Assembly: GCF_900094565.1 (NCBI RefSeq)
Contig: NZ_FMAF01000005.1
Coordinates: 62,001-126,000, forward strand
DNA length: 64,000 nt
Direction: 5' to 3'
Source of the DNA: Martinezella lusitana
GTDB lineage: Bacteria; Pseudomonadota; Alphaproteobacteria; Rhizobiales; Rhizobiaceae
The notes under the pieces were generated by a model. The model had not been told where the DNA came from, did not search any database, and saw only the letters and a list, made by a program, of their open reading frames with translations. The translations under genes and the position numbers were made by a program. This document shows positions 1-8,875 of the stretch, in pieces (the first letter of the stretch is position 1; each line of letters begins with the position of its first letter).

Positions 1-844
1 TAGCGATCGGTGTGTCCGCGCGGCTGCCCCACTCAGACCATGAGCCATCGTAGAGCTTGTTGCCGCTGTGGCCGAGCGATTCGAGCGCCAATGTGATGAT
101 GGCGGCGGTAATGCCGGAGCCGCAGGTGGTCACGACGGGCTTGTCGAGATCGATGCCGGCCTTTTCTATGGTCTCACGCAGCTCGGGCAGCGACTTGAAC
201 TTGCCGTTGGTGGCGAAGACGCCCGATGGCAGGCTCTTGGCGCCCGGCATGTGGCCGGAGCGCATGCCTTCGCGCGGTTCCGGTTCCACAGCAGCAAAGC
301 GGCCGGCGCTGCGGGCATCGGCGATCTGCAGGGAACGGCTGTCGACGATATCTCGCATCTCGTCGAGCGCAACGACGCGGCTGCCATTGAAATTCGGCTT
401 GAAGGTTGCGGGTTCGAATGTCGGAAGTGCCGTTTCCAGCGGCCGACCTTCGGCCTTCCAGCCGTCGAGCCCTCCATCGAGCACGAAGACGTTCGGCGCG
501 CCCATGACGATGTGGAACAGCCACCAGACGCGCGGCGAGGCAAACAGGCCGGGGCCGTCATAGACGACGATGCGATCGGTCTCGCTGATGCCGAGCTTGC
601 CGACCTCTGCCGCAAAGAGCTCGGGCGAGGGCACCATATGCGGCAGGTTGGTCGAGTGATCGGCGATCTTGTCCTGATCGAAGCGGATCGCGCCCGGAAT
701 ATGGCCGCCGGCATATTCGGCATCGGCATTGCGCTTCTGCGCCGGCAGATAGAAGGAGGCGTCGAGGATGCGCAGGTCCTTGGCACCCAGCTCGCTCTGC
801 AGCCAGTCCGCGGATACGACGAAACGGCTTTTGTCCGCTGCCAT
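1..844 (-). CDS. sseA: 3-mercaptopyruvate/thiosulfate sulfurtransferase (partial, C-terminus cut by window edge)
   Basis: Two-domain rhodanese that moves a sulfane sulfur from 3-mercaptopyruvate or thiosulfate to an acceptor in the cytoplasm. The reading frame starts at ATG 844 (MAADKSRFVVSADWL) and stays open to base 1, about 281 codons. The N-terminal inactive rhodanese domain carries DASFYLP and a GGHIPGA-type loop, followed by YDGPGLFASPRVWW. The second domain carries DARSAGRF, GHMPGAKSLP and the active-site loop TTCGSGITA; the CGSG(I/V)T signature favours mercaptopyruvate as substrate. It is the last gene of a probable cysK-alaX-sseA unit, 61 bp after alaX. The family is usually about 280-285 residues, so only the last few residues are missing. 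It is absent from the ORF list only because it runs off the edge. Confidence 0.93.
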   Translation of the reverse strand, partial: MAADKSRFVVSADWLQSELGAKDLRILDASFYLPAQKRNADAEYAGGHIPGAIRFDQDKIADHSTNLPHMVPSPELFAAEVGKLGISETDRIVVYDGPGLFASPRVWWLFHIVMGAPNVFVLDGGLDGWKAEGRPLETALPTFEPATFKPNFNGSRVVALDEMRDIVDSRSLQIADARSAGRFAAVEPEPREGMRSGHMPGAKSLPSGVFATNGKFKSLPELRETIEKAGIDLDKPVVTTCGSGITAAIITLALESLGHSGNKLYDGSWSEWGSRADTPIA

Positions 845-905
845 GATGATCTCTCCCTGCTATGGTTTCTTGATCTCGGTGTCGGGATATCGACGCTTGC
901 CGGCG

Positions 906-1643
906 TCAGTTTTCGTCGGTCGGGGCGCCGAAACGGATGCGGAAACGGCGGTTTTCCTTGCCCTTCTTCTCGATCTTGGCGATGTGAATCGCTCCGACCT
1001 CCTGCGTCTCCGACACATGTGTGCCGCCACAGGGCTGGCTGTCAACGGCGGAGTCATCTCCGATGCAGACAAGGCTGACGCGGCCGAGGCCGATCGGCGG
1101 GCGCACATTCTTGGATTTGACGATACCCGGATTGGCGGCCAGCTCCTCGTCGGTGATCCACCGGAGGAAAACGGGATGGTTTTCGTTGACCAGCGCCATC
1201 ATCCTGGCGGTCACCTCGTCCTTGTCGATCGTCTCGCTCATGTCGAAATCGACCCGACTTTCATCCTCGCCGACCGCAGCACCCGTAATCGGATAGGGGC
1301 AGACGACCGAGAGCAAGTGACAGGCCGTATGCATGCGCATCAGCTTGTAGCGACGCGGCCAGTCGACGTGCAACACCAGCTTTTCGCCGAGGATGGGCTG
1401 CGCCTCGCCCTCGAGCGGCACATGAATGATGATGTCCTTGATCGGCCCGTGCCTGGTCTGGCCGAGCATGATCTTGGAGCCATCGGCGCGCTCGAAGAAA
1501 CCGGTATCGCCCGGCTGGCCGCCGGAGGTGGCGTAAAAGCAGGTCTGATCGAGCTCGATGCCCCCATCCTCGTGGATCGCGGTCACGACCGCTTCGGCGG
1601 TCGAGAGGTAGAAATCGTCACGGTAGAGGGCATTCACGGCCAT
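906..1643 (-). CDS. alanyl-tRNA editing protein (AlaX type)
   Basis: Free-standing editing domain related to the editing and C-terminal part of alanyl-tRNA synthetase; it hydrolyses Ser-tRNA(Ala) or Gly-tRNA(Ala). It has 245 residues. The four expected zinc ligands are visible: H105 and H109 in HTACHLL, and C205 and H209 in CGGTHV. The glycine-rich FYATSGGQPGDTG motif near residue 37 is typical of the family. The start ATG at 1643 lies 4 bp after the cysK stop, so translation is probably coupled. Its position between a cysteine synthase and a sulfurtransferase suggests a link to amino acid supply and translation quality, which is an inference. The family assignment is firm; the exact mischarged substrate cannot be read from sequence. 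Confidence 0.92.
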   Translation of the reverse strand: MAVNALYRDDFYLSTAEAVVTAIHEDGGIELDQTCFYATSGGQPGDTGFFERADGSKIMLGQTRHGPIKDIIIHVPLEGEAQPILGEKLVLHVDWPRRYKLMRMHTACHLLSVVCPYPITGAAVGEDESRVDFDMSETIDKDEVTARMMALVNENHPVFLRWITDEELAANPGIVKSKNVRPPIGLGRVSLVCIGDDSAVDSQPCGGTHVSETQEVGAIHIAKIEKKGKENRRFRIRFGAPTDEN

Positions 1644-1647
1644 GGGA

Positions 1648-2688
1648 TCACGCTACTGTTTCGTATGGGACGGAAATATCCGCCCGTTTTTCAAGATAGG
1701 CCGGCAGCGGCAGGCCCTTCGACTTCAGGAAGTCCGGATTGAAGAGCTTGGACTGATAGCGATTGCCGTAATCGCACAGAACAGTCACGATCGTATGTCC
1801 TGGGCCTAGATCCCTGGCAAGACGCACGGCGCCGGCAATGTTGATGGCCGTCGAGCCGCCAAGGCACAGGCCTTCGTATTCGACGAGGTCGAAGAGGTAG
1901 GGCAGGGCTTCGGCATCGGTGATCTGGTAGGCGAAGTCGGGAGTAAAGCCCTCCAGATTGGCCGTCACGCGGCCCTGACCGATGCCCTCGGTGATCGAGG
2001 AGCCGGAGGACTTCAACTCGCCGTTCTTGTAGAACTCATAGAGCGCAGCGCCTTCCGGGTCGGCGATGCCGATCTTGATGTCCTTGTTGAAGGCATGCAG
2101 GCCCATGGCGACGCCGGCCAGTGTGCCGCCGGAGCCGACCGAGCAGATGAAGCCATCGACCTTGCCTGACGTGTCGGCCCAGATTTCCTTGGCGGTTGTC
2201 TCTATATGCGCCTGCCGGTTGGCGACGTTGTCGAACTGGTTCGCCCAGATCGCGCCGTTCGGCTCCGTCTTCGCCAATTGCTCGGCAAGCCGGCCGGACA
2301 GCTTCACATAATTGTTCGGGTTCTTGTAGGGAACCGCTGGGACCTCGACCAGTTCCGCGCCGAGCAGCTTCAGCGCATCCTTCTTTTCCTGGCTCTGGGT
2401 CTCCGGAATGACGATCACCGTGCGATAGCCGAGCGCCTTGGCGACCAGCGTGAGGCCGATACCCGTATTACCCGCCGTGCCCTCGACGATGACGCCGCCG
2501 GGCCTGAGCAGCCCCTTCTTCTCGGCATCGCGAATGATGTAGAGCGCGGCGCGATCCTTGACCGACTGACCGGGGTTCAGGAACTCGGCCTTGCCGAGAA
2601 TGGTCGAGCCCGTCGCCTCGGAGGCGCCCTTGAGCTTGATCAGCGGCGTATTGCCAATTGCTTCGAGGACGGAGGGGTGGACGGTCAT
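1648..2688 (-). CDS. cysK: cysteine synthase A (O-acetylserine sulfhydrylase)
   Basis: PLP enzyme that makes cysteine from O-acetylserine and sulfide. The frame is open from 2790, but ATG 2688 is chosen because the protein then begins MTVHPSVLEAIGNTPLIKLKG, where the family starts; the 34 upstream residues look like leader DNA. Seen: IGNTPLIKL at residues 11-19, the PLP lysine K44 in PGQSVKDRA, the phosphate-binding loop EGTAGNTGIGL, a GSGGT turn near residue 190 and a GGSTAINI segment. At 346 residues it is longer than the enteric CysK (about 320) because of a C-terminal extension ending in PYETVA. It is the first gene of the cysK-alaX-sseA unit. Cystathionine beta-synthase-like activity is the main alternative. 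Confidence 0.92.
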   Translation of the reverse strand: MTVHPSVLEAIGNTPLIKLKGASEATGSTILGKAEFLNPGQSVKDRAALYIIRDAEKKGLLRPGGVIVEGTAGNTGIGLTLVAKALGYRTVIVIPETQSQEKKDALKLLGAELVEVPAVPYKNPNNYVKLSGRLAEQLAKTEPNGAIWANQFDNVANRQAHIETTAKEIWADTSGKVDGFICSVGSGGTLAGVAMGLHAFNKDIKIGIADPEGAALYEFYKNGELKSSGSSITEGIGQGRVTANLEGFTPDFAYQITDAEALPYLFDLVEYEGLCLGGSTAINIAGAVRLARDLGPGHTIVTVLCDYGNRYQSKLFNPDFLKSKGLPLPAYLEKRADISVPYETVA

Positions 2689-2982
2689 GGAATCTGCCTT
2701 CTGTTCACGACTACTGTAAGAACGGTCTTTTCCCTTCACAAGGCGGCATAGGCAAGAAATTCTGTTCCTCGCTCTTCGTTCGGCCTGCAAAATTCAACTT
2801 GGGCGACACTAATCGCCTACGCGTCGCGGCCCTTCACTTGTCCCTGATTGGTGACATAGATTTCCGCATCGAAGGCAACAGACTGGCCGAAAGCGGCCAC
2901 AATGATACGTTATTTCTAAAATGCTACGGGCGGCCGCGGTTGAGTGTTTGATGTAGGCGGCCGTCAGCCAAGGAGAAGAGCC

Positions 2983-3813
2983 ATGAGCCCGTTCATTGCG
3001 CGTCCTGAACACGGAGTCGTCTGGATCACCGGCGCCAGTTCCGGCATGGGCCGAGCGCTGGCACTGAAACTGGCGGGCGAAGGGTATAAAGTGGCCGTAA
3101 CGGCCCGCAGCCACGACAAGCTTTTGGCATTGCAGGCGGAGGCGAGCGAACTTCCCGGCAGCATCGTCGTGCTCGATGGCGACGTGACCCAGGCCGAAGA
3201 CATGGAGCACACCGTCGCCGCGATCGAATATCAGCACGGCGCTGTTGCCTTGGCGGTTCTCAATGCCGGCATCTATCTGCCGGCGCGCGGCGAGGACTTG
3301 AACCACGAGGTTTTCGACCGCAGTTTTGCCGTCAATCTCCATGGTGTCGTCAACTGTCTCGTTCCGGCGGTGCGGCATATGCGGGCCAGAGGATATGGCC
3401 AGATCGCCATCGTCTCTTCCGTTGCGGGTTATGCCGGTCTTCCCGGCTGTGCCGCTTACGGCGCCACCAAGGCTGCCTTGATCAACATGGCGGAAAGCCT
3501 GAACTTCGAGCTCGATCGTATGGGCATCCATATCCAGCTTGTGACCCCCGGCTATGTTGAAGCGCCGCTGACGGCGAAGAACAAATTCGCCATGCCGGGC
3601 ATTCTGTCCGCCAACGAGGCGGCCGATGCGATCGCTGCCGGATTGAAATCCCCGGCTTTCGATATCTGCTTCCCGAAGAGTCTGGTCTACCGGGCAAAGC
3701 TGTTGAAGCTGCTGCCCTATAGCCTCTATTTCCGTGTAGTCAGATATTTTCTGGGGAGCGGCGCTAAACGGCGGTCGGTCGACACGCGAGCAACGCCGCA
3801 TCCGGCGGAATAG
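2983..3813 (+). CDS. short-chain dehydrogenase/reductase (SDR family)
   Basis: NAD(P)-dependent oxidoreductase with a Rossmann fold and unknown substrate, 276 residues. ATG 2983 is preferred over the in-frame GTG at 2944 because AAGGAGAAGAG lies just before it. Seen: TGASSGMG cofactor loop at residues 16-23, LNAGI (the NAG motif), catalytic S-Y-K as VSSVAGYAGLPGCAAYGATKAAL, and a PGYVEAPLT segment after the active site. The C-terminus is basic, with a hydrophobic stretch LKLLPYSLYFRVVRYFLG that may touch the membrane. It is divergent from cysK across a 294-bp gap and converges on phrB with 3 bp between the stops. The classical SDR family is certain; the substrate is not. Confidence 0.88.
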   Translation: MSPFIARPEHGVVWITGASSGMGRALALKLAGEGYKVAVTARSHDKLLALQAEASELPGSIVVLDGDVTQAEDMEHTVAAIEYQHGAVALAVLNAGIYLPARGEDLNHEVFDRSFAVNLHGVVNCLVPAVRHMRARGYGQIAIVSSVAGYAGLPGCAAYGATKAALINMAESLNFELDRMGIHIQLVTPGYVEAPLTAKNKFAMPGILSANEAADAIAAGLKSPAFDICFPKSLVYRAKLLKLLPYSLYFRVVRYFLGSGAKRRSVDTRATPHPAE

Positions 3814-3816
3814 CGT

Positions 3817-5274
3817 CTACTCATCATTCTTCAGCGACGCGAGCGCATCGAGCGCGCGTCGCCGTGCCAGAGCGTGATCGACGATCGGCCGCGGATAGTG
3901 TTGGCCAAGCGTCACGCCTGCGCGTCTCAGCACATCGTCAGGCGCTTCAAATGGCCGATGGATATACTTGTTGTCGAGATCGGCCAGTTCCGGCACGAAG
4001 GTTCTGATATAGCCGCCATCCGAATCGAATTTTTCACCCTGCAGCACCGGATTGAAGATACGGAAGAAGGGCGACGCATCCGCACCTGAGCCCGCCACCC
4101 ATTGCCAGTTTGCGGCGTTAGCGGCCGGGTCGGCATCGACAAGCGTGTCGCGGAACCAGGCTTCCCCCTCGCGCCAGTCGATCAGCAGATCCTTGATCAG
4201 GAAGGAGGCGACGATCATGCGGACGCGATTGTGCATCCAGCCATGGCGCCAGAGCTGCCGCATGCCGGCATCGACGATCGGATATCCTGTTTGCCCACGT
4301 CGCCAACTGTCGAAAAGCTGCGCATCCGAGCGCCATGGAAAGTCGTCATATCGATCGTTCCAATTGGCAGAGTTGAGGTTGGGGAAGTGGAAGAGCTGAT
4401 GGTAGCAGAATTCCCGCCAGGCGACTTCCTTGCGAAAGCGCACGATATTGTCCGTCGGGATGTTTTTGGGAAGACCTCGCGTAGCGTGCCATATCCGGGC
4501 CGGGGAAATCTCGCCGAGCGCCAGGTGCGGCGACAGCATGGATGTTGCCGGCTTGTCGGGAAAATCGCGCTCGACCGCATAGCTGTCGAGCGCGGTCTCG
4601 ATGAAGTCGCCCAGCTTCCCGCGTGCCGCAGCCTCGCCAGGCACCCACATATCCGGGAAATTCGAGGCCCAGTTCGGCTTGGTGGGCAGCAGCGACCATG
4701 AGTCGAGCGCATCCGATAGCGGCCAGTGGCCGGGCGCGCAGAGCTTTGCAGGTGCGTCGATCGGAAAGGGCGGCTCGCCGAACTGCTCCAGCGCCCGCCA
4801 GAACGGCGTGTAGGTCTTGTACGGGTTGCCGGTGCCGGTGCGCACGCGTGACGGCTCATGCAGTAGCTGACCGGCAAAGCTGTTTGCCTTCATGCCGGCA
4901 TCGCGCAAGGTCTTCTTGACGCCCACATCCACCGCCATGCCGGCGGGGTCATACCGTCGGTTCCAGACGATGGCCTCTGCACCCGTCTCCTCAAGAAGCC
5001 TTTCAATGACCGACAGCGCATCGCCCGTTCGCAGAACAAGCTTGCTGCCGAGGCCGTGGAGGCTTTTATCTAAGGCGGCGAGGGAATGATGGAGCCACCA
5101 CCGCTGTGCTGCCCCGAGCGGCCCGCAGCCCTTCGCTTCCGGCTCCCTGATATAGATGGGGACAACGGGTCGGCCCGATGCTGCGGCAGCCTGCAGGGCG
5201 TGATTGTCGTCAAGGCGGAGATCCTTGCGGAACCACAGGAGAATGGGATTCGGCTCATCGGTGGAGGATGTCAT
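3817..5274 (-). CDS. phrB: deoxyribodipyrimidine photo-lyase
   Basis: Blue-light enzyme that splits cyclobutane pyrimidine dimers using FAD and an antenna chromophore. From ATG 5274 it has 485 residues; a further-upstream ATG at 5301 would add only nine residues unlike the family (PNPILLWFRKDLRLDDNHAL is the usual beginning). Seen: the N-terminal photolyase alpha/beta domain, the FAD-binding segment TSMLSPHLALGEIS near residue 240, the GYPIVDAGMRQLW and GWMHNRVRM helices, and the NWQWVAGSGADASPFFRIFNP block that holds the dimer pocket and tryptophan relay. Overall it resembles the class I CPD photolyases of rhizobia. A cryptochrome-like role cannot be excluded from sequence alone but is less likely. 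Confidence 0.93.
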   Translation of the reverse strand: MTSSTDEPNPILLWFRKDLRLDDNHALQAAAASGRPVVPIYIREPEAKGCGPLGAAQRWWLHHSLAALDKSLHGLGSKLVLRTGDALSVIERLLEETGAEAIVWNRRYDPAGMAVDVGVKKTLRDAGMKANSFAGQLLHEPSRVRTGTGNPYKTYTPFWRALEQFGEPPFPIDAPAKLCAPGHWPLSDALDSWSLLPTKPNWASNFPDMWVPGEAAARGKLGDFIETALDSYAVERDFPDKPATSMLSPHLALGEISPARIWHATRGLPKNIPTDNIVRFRKEVAWREFCYHQLFHFPNLNSANWNDRYDDFPWRSDAQLFDSWRRGQTGYPIVDAGMRQLWRHGWMHNRVRMIVASFLIKDLLIDWREGEAWFRDTLVDADPAANAANWQWVAGSGADASPFFRIFNPVLQGEKFDSDGGYIRTFVPELADLDNKYIHRPFEAPDDVLRRAGVTLGQHYPRPIVDHALARRRALDALASLKNDE

Positions 5275-5438
5275 GGTTCTCGCCGGTCGTCTGTGCCGCA
5301 TTCTTCATATGCTTCATTGCCTTCGCAGCCATATACGGCGCGGGTGGCGAAATGGTTCCACCAACGCACGTATCGCCATGGAATCGCCAGCGCAACTCTC
5401 GTGAGGAAATCGGGATGCCTCTTGTGATATAAGGATCC

Positions 5439-5456
5439 TTGTCACTGTTCTGTAAT
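5439..5456 (+). promoter_or_regulatory. PHO-box-like direct repeat before ugpC
   Basis: The sequence reads TTGTCAC-N4-CTGTAAT, two TGTMA half-sites with an 11-bp period, matching the layout of PhoB boxes (CTGTCAT-N4-CTGTCAT). It ends 61 bp upstream of the ugpC start. The ugp genes belong to the phosphate-starvation regulon in E. coli and several rhizobia, so the location makes sense. Only two half-sites are seen. Confidence 0.5.
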
Positions 5457-5517
5457 GCAAATTCGCTAGCAGTCCAAGCAATTGGCGGCCCAGAATTGAC
5501 AGGTGGGAAAGAACAAC

Positions 5518-6630
5518 ATGGCGGAAATCCGGATCGAACAAGTTCACAAGGCCTACGGACGCAACCAGGTGGTCCACGGCGTCGACCTGAACTTTCGTTC
5601 GGGCGAGTTTGTCGTCATTCTTGGCCCTTCCGGCTGCGGCAAGTCCACCCTGCTGCGCATGATTGCCGGCCTTGAGGATATTTCGTCGGGCGAGATCGTC
5701 ATCGACGGCAAGGTTGTCAATCAGCTCGAGCCGCGCGAGCGCGGGTGCGCCATGGTCTTCCAGAATTATGCGCTCTATCCGCATATGGATGTCGCCGCCA
5801 ACATGGGCTACGCGCTGAAGGTTGCAGGCGTGCCGCGCGAGGAGCGTGACCGCCGCATCAAGGAAACCGCCAAGATCGTCGGCCTGGAAGACTTCCTCGC
5901 CCGCAAGCCGGCCGAGCTTTCCGGCGGCCAGCGTCAGCGCGTCGCCATGGGCCGCGCCATCATCCGCGAGCCGAAGGTCTTCCTTTTCGACGAACCACTC
6001 TCCAACCTCGATGCCAAGCTGCGCGTGCAGATGCGCGTCGAGATCCGGCGCCTGCACAAGCGCCTTTCGGCCACGTCGGTTTTCGTGACCCACGATCAGG
6101 TCGAGGCCATGACGCTCGCCGACAAGCTGGTGGTCATGTACAAGGGCAATGTCGAACAGGTCGGCACTCCCCTTGAAATCTACAACACGCCGCGCACCCG
6201 CTTCGTCGGTTCGTTCATCGGCTCGCCGGCGATGAATTTCCTGGAAGGCACGTTCTCGGCGAACGGCGAACAGTTCATCTTCGATGGCCTGCCGATCGGC
6301 ATTGATGCCAATATCGGCAAGCGTCATGCAGGCCAGCCGGTTGCTCTCGGCATCCGCCCTGAACAGGCGCGTCTCGTGCCGGCAGGCACACCCGGCGCCA
6401 TTCCGGCGACGGTCGACTTCGTCGAGGAGCTCGGCGCCGGCCGCGTCATCCATTGCGATATCAACGGATCGAGCTTCGCCATCGCTGTGGCCGATCACAC
6501 GACCGGGCAGACCGGTCAGTCCGTTGGTCTGGAACTGCCGCAACAGCACACGCACCTCTTCGCCCAAGATACCGGTTTGCGGCTCGACGCCGTTGCTTCC
6601 GTCACGCCCTTGAAGGTGATGGCACACTAA
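5518..6630 (+). CDS. ugpC: sn-glycerol-3-phosphate ABC transporter, ATP-binding subunit
   Basis: ATPase that powers import of glycerol-3-phosphate and its diesters. It has 370 residues from ATG 5518 ([14 protein letters not shown]), after GGTGGGAAAGAAC; the in-frame start 15 bp upstream lacks support. Seen: Walker [10 protein letters not shown] near residue 38, Q-loop [10 protein letters not shown], signature [14 protein letters not shown], Walker [18 protein letters not shown]-loop [11 protein letters not shown], and a C-terminal TOBE/regulatory domain with GIRPEQARL. This is the MalK/UgpC subfamily. It stands alone on the plus strand and converges on the ugpBAE genes. Assignment to Ugp rather than another CUT1 sugar system rests on that neighbourhood and on the adjacent UgpB. 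Confidence 0.88.
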   Translation: MAEIRIEQVHKAYGRNQVVHGVDLNFRSGEFVVILGPSGCGKSTLLRMIAGLEDISSGEIVIDGKVVNQLEPRERGCAMVFQNYALYPHMDVAANMGYALKVAGVPREERDRRIKETAKIVGLEDFLARKPAELSGGQRQRVAMGRAIIREPKVFLFDEPLSNLDAKLRVQMRVEIRRLHKRLSATSVFVTHDQVEAMTLADKLVVMYKGNVEQVGTPLEIYNTPRTRFVGSFIGSPAMNFLEGTFSANGEQFIFDGLPIGIDANIGKRHAGQPVALGIRPEQARLVPAGTPGAIPATVDFVEELGAGRVIHCDINGSSFAIAVADHTTGQTGQSVGLELPQQHTHLFAQDTGLRLDAVASVTPLKVMAH

Positions 6631-6657
6631 TTTCAGACATCAATTTTCAGCAAGAGC

Positions 6658-6690
6658 GCCCGGAAATCATGATCGATTTCCGGGCTTTTT
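6658..6690 (+). terminator. Rho-independent terminator after ugpC
   Basis: Perfect 11-bp stem GCCCGGAAATC / GATTTCCGGGC with a 6-nt loop, followed directly by five T. It ends ugpC transcription before the convergent ugpE. Confidence 0.9.
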
Positions 6691-6933
6691 GCTTGAATGA
6701 GGAGAAGAGGGGTGGCGGCCTTAGGGTCGAATCTGCCCGGGATCGGCACGGCACATTTCGTCGCCGCTGCGATGCTTGCGTCAACTTCCAGCTCGCAGCC
6801 GATACCCTGATGGGTCTAGCCATATTGTCTACGCGCCAGCCCGATCAGCCGGCCACGGCCAAGCTCATGTCTCTGAGAAGAATGTTCTTGTCCGCCACGA
6901 CTAATCCGCCCCCCACAAAGGAGTGGGTGTGAA
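6691..6933. other. Gap between ugpC terminator and ugpE terminator, no gene seen
   Basis: Roughly 240 bp between two convergent units. Short open frames here lack ribosome binding sites or recognisable products. I see no RNA gene. Confidence 0.5.
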
Positions 6934-6965
6934 TTGCCTGCCGCTCAAGGAAGGGCGGCAGGCAA
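6934..6965 (-). terminator. Probable terminator after ugpE
   Basis: 11-bp GC-rich stem TTGCCTGCCGC / GCGGCAGGCAA with a 10-nt loop, six bases beyond the ugpE stop. The T-tract on the minus strand is short (TT), so efficiency is uncertain. Confidence 0.6.
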
Positions 6966-6970
6966 TCCGA

Positions 6971-7885
6971 TCACTTCTCGGTGGAGATCAGGCCGCGAAC
7001 GAACCAGCGCTGCATCAGGACCACGACGAGGAGCGGCGGCAGCATGACGATCAGCGTGCCGGCCATGGCAATGTGCCACTCGGGAAGGCCGCCCACGTTC
7101 GGGATGAGCTGCTTGAGTTCGGTGACCGCGGTTGCATGCGCAGGATCGGTGGTGACCAGCAGCGGCCAGAGATACTGGTTCCAGGCCCAGAGGAACATGA
7201 TGGTGCCGAGTGCTGCCATATTGGTGCGCGACAGCGGCATCAGGATGTCGATGAAGAAGCGCAGCGATCCTGCGCCGTCCATGCGGGCGGCCTCGGTCAG
7301 CTCGTCCGGTATGGTCAGGAAGAACTGGCGATAGAGGAAGGTGCCGGTCGCTGTGGCGACCAGCGGCAGAATGAGGCCTGGGAAGGAGTTAAGCAAACCC
7401 AGGTTCAGCGCAACCTGAACGCCTGTAACCTTCTCGATGAGCCAGGTGATGCCGGTGATGTCGAGAAGCCCCTGGTAGGGCGACAGGACGTTGGCGGCAA
7501 CAGCATAGGTCGGCACGATACGGACTTCGAGCGGCAGCATCAGCGTTATGAAGATAAGCCAGAAGATGAAGTGGCGGCCTGGATAGCGGAAATAGACCAG
7601 CGAAAAGGCAGTGATCGCCGAAATAAATACCTTTCCCACCGCAACACCGGTGGCGAAGATCAGGCTGTTCAGCAGCTTGGGGCCGAGTTTGGCGGTCGTC
7701 CAGGCCGTCTTCATGTTGACCCAGAAATCAGCGCCGGGGATCAGCGACATCGGCACCTTGTTGACATCGGCCAGATTATGGGATGCGGCGATAGCGACGA
7801 TGACCAAAGGTCCCACTGCCATCAGGAAGCCGATGAGCAGGATCAGATGGGTGAAGAAATTAAGGATGGGTGTGCGCTCGACCAT
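6971..7885 (-). CDS. ugpE: sn-glycerol-3-phosphate ABC transporter permease
   Basis: Inner-membrane permease of the MalG type, 304 residues with six predicted membrane spans. Seen: a first span FFTHLILLIGFLMAVGPLVI, the cytoplasmic EAA coupling loop EAARMDGAGSLRFFIDILMPLSR near residue 215, and the C-terminal QRWFVRGLISTEK typical of this subunit. It is about 20 residues longer than E. coli UgpE, with extra sequence around DITGITWLIEKVTGVQ. It starts 7 bp after the ugpA stop and is the last gene of ugpB-ugpA-ugpE. Confidence 0.9.
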   Translation of the reverse strand: MVERTPILNFFTHLILLIGFLMAVGPLVIVAIAASHNLADVNKVPMSLIPGADFWVNMKTAWTTAKLGPKLLNSLIFATGVAVGKVFISAITAFSLVYFRYPGRHFIFWLIFITLMLPLEVRIVPTYAVAANVLSPYQGLLDITGITWLIEKVTGVQVALNLGLLNSFPGLILPLVATATGTFLYRQFFLTIPDELTEAARMDGAGSLRFFIDILMPLSRTNMAALGTIMFLWAWNQYLWPLLVTTDPAHATAVTELKQLIPNVGGLPEWHIAMAGTLIVMLPPLLVVVLMQRWFVRGLISTEK

Positions 7886-7892
7886 GTCAACC

Positions 7893-8777
7893 TCAACGAT
7901 AATGCACGCGCCGCTCGATGAAGCGGAACTGGAAGATGGTAAGCACGATGATCAGCAGCATCAGAACGATGCTCTGCGCCGCCGCACCGGAAAAATCGAG
8001 GCCCTTGAAGCCATCGGAATAGATCTTGTAGACCATGAGATTGGTCGAGTTGTGCGGGCCGCCGGATGTCATGATGTCGACGATGCCGAACGAATCCTGG
8101 AAGCTCTCGGTGATGTTGATGACCAGCAGGAAGAAGATCGTCGGTGTGATCAACGGAAATTGGATATCCCAGAAGCGTCGAAGCACGCTTGAGCCGTCCA
8201 TGGCGGCCGCCTCGATCAACGAGCGTGGAATGGCCTGAAAGGCAGCAAGGAAGAAGATGAAGCTATAGCCGATATATTTCCACGAGAAGGCGGCGATGAT
8301 GCAAGCCATGGCTGCGTTGCCGTCGAGGCCCGGATCCCATATGCCCGGCCACCACTGATTGACCACGGCGATGAGGCCGGCTTCCGGCGCCAGAATGAAG
8401 CGGAAGGCCATCGCCGCTGCGGGAGCCGCGATGCCATAGGGCCAGATCAGGACTACGCGGTAGATTTTCGAACCGCGCAGCTGTCGATCGGTCAGGGCTG
8501 CGAATATGAGACCGCCGCCCATGGCAATACCGGTGCTGATACCGGCGAAAATGATGCTGATCGTGACCGAGTTCCAGTAATCGGAACTGGCGAGGATGGC
8601 TTTGAAATTGTCGAGCCCGACCCAGATGTTGCCGCCGCCCCAGGGCTGCTGCAGCGTCAATGACCAGAAGACCGCTTGACCGGCCGGCCAATAGAAAAAG
8701 GTGAAGATGAGGAGCAACTGCGGCACTGCGAACAGGATGCCAACGCTCCATTTGTTGAAAGTTATGCGCTTTTCCAT
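7893..8777 (-). CDS. ugpA: sn-glycerol-3-phosphate ABC transporter permease
   Basis: MalF-type inner-membrane permease, 294 residues with six spans. Seen: the N-terminal span SVGILFAVPQLLLIFTFFYWPA, the EAA loop EAAAMDGSSVLRRFWDIQFPLITP near residue 200, and the DIMTSGGPHNSTNLMVYKIY loop, which is very typical of UgpA. It starts at ATG 8777 after GGAAGAGACC. It lies 98 bp downstream of ugpB, with a strong hairpin between the two genes, and 7 bp ahead of ugpE. Confidence 0.9.
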   Translation of the reverse strand: MEKRITFNKWSVGILFAVPQLLLIFTFFYWPAGQAVFWSLTLQQPWGGGNIWVGLDNFKAILASSDYWNSVTISIIFAGISTGIAMGGGLIFAALTDRQLRGSKIYRVVLIWPYGIAAPAAAMAFRFILAPEAGLIAVVNQWWPGIWDPGLDGNAAMACIIAAFSWKYIGYSFIFFLAAFQAIPRSLIEAAAMDGSSVLRRFWDIQFPLITPTIFFLLVINITESFQDSFGIVDIMTSGGPHNSTNLMVYKIYSDGFKGLDFSGAAAQSIVLMLLIIVLTIFQFRFIERRVHYR

Positions 8778-8826
8778 GGTCTCTTCCGGCTTAGGGTCCC
8801 GATGCCACTCTCGCTCTCATAACGAA

Positions 8827-8852
8827 CGTCCGCCGGGAGGCCCCGGCGGACG
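8827..8852 (-). promoter_or_regulatory. Intercistronic hairpin between ugpB and ugpA
   Basis: Perfect 11-bp stem CGTCCGCCGGG / CCCGGCGGACG with a 4-nt loop in the 98-bp gap after ugpB. No T-run follows on the minus strand, so it looks like an mRNA-stabilising or attenuating element rather than a true terminator. Such hairpins commonly set a high binding-protein to permease ratio. Confidence 0.65.
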
Positions 8853-8875
8853 CTGTCTGTTATGAGGTTTGCTGC

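Noticed and set aside
2822..2910. Short minus-strand frame ending VTNQGQVKGRDA upstream of cysK
   Set aside because: Looks protein-like at the end but has no sound start or ribosome binding site; too short to support as a leader peptide.
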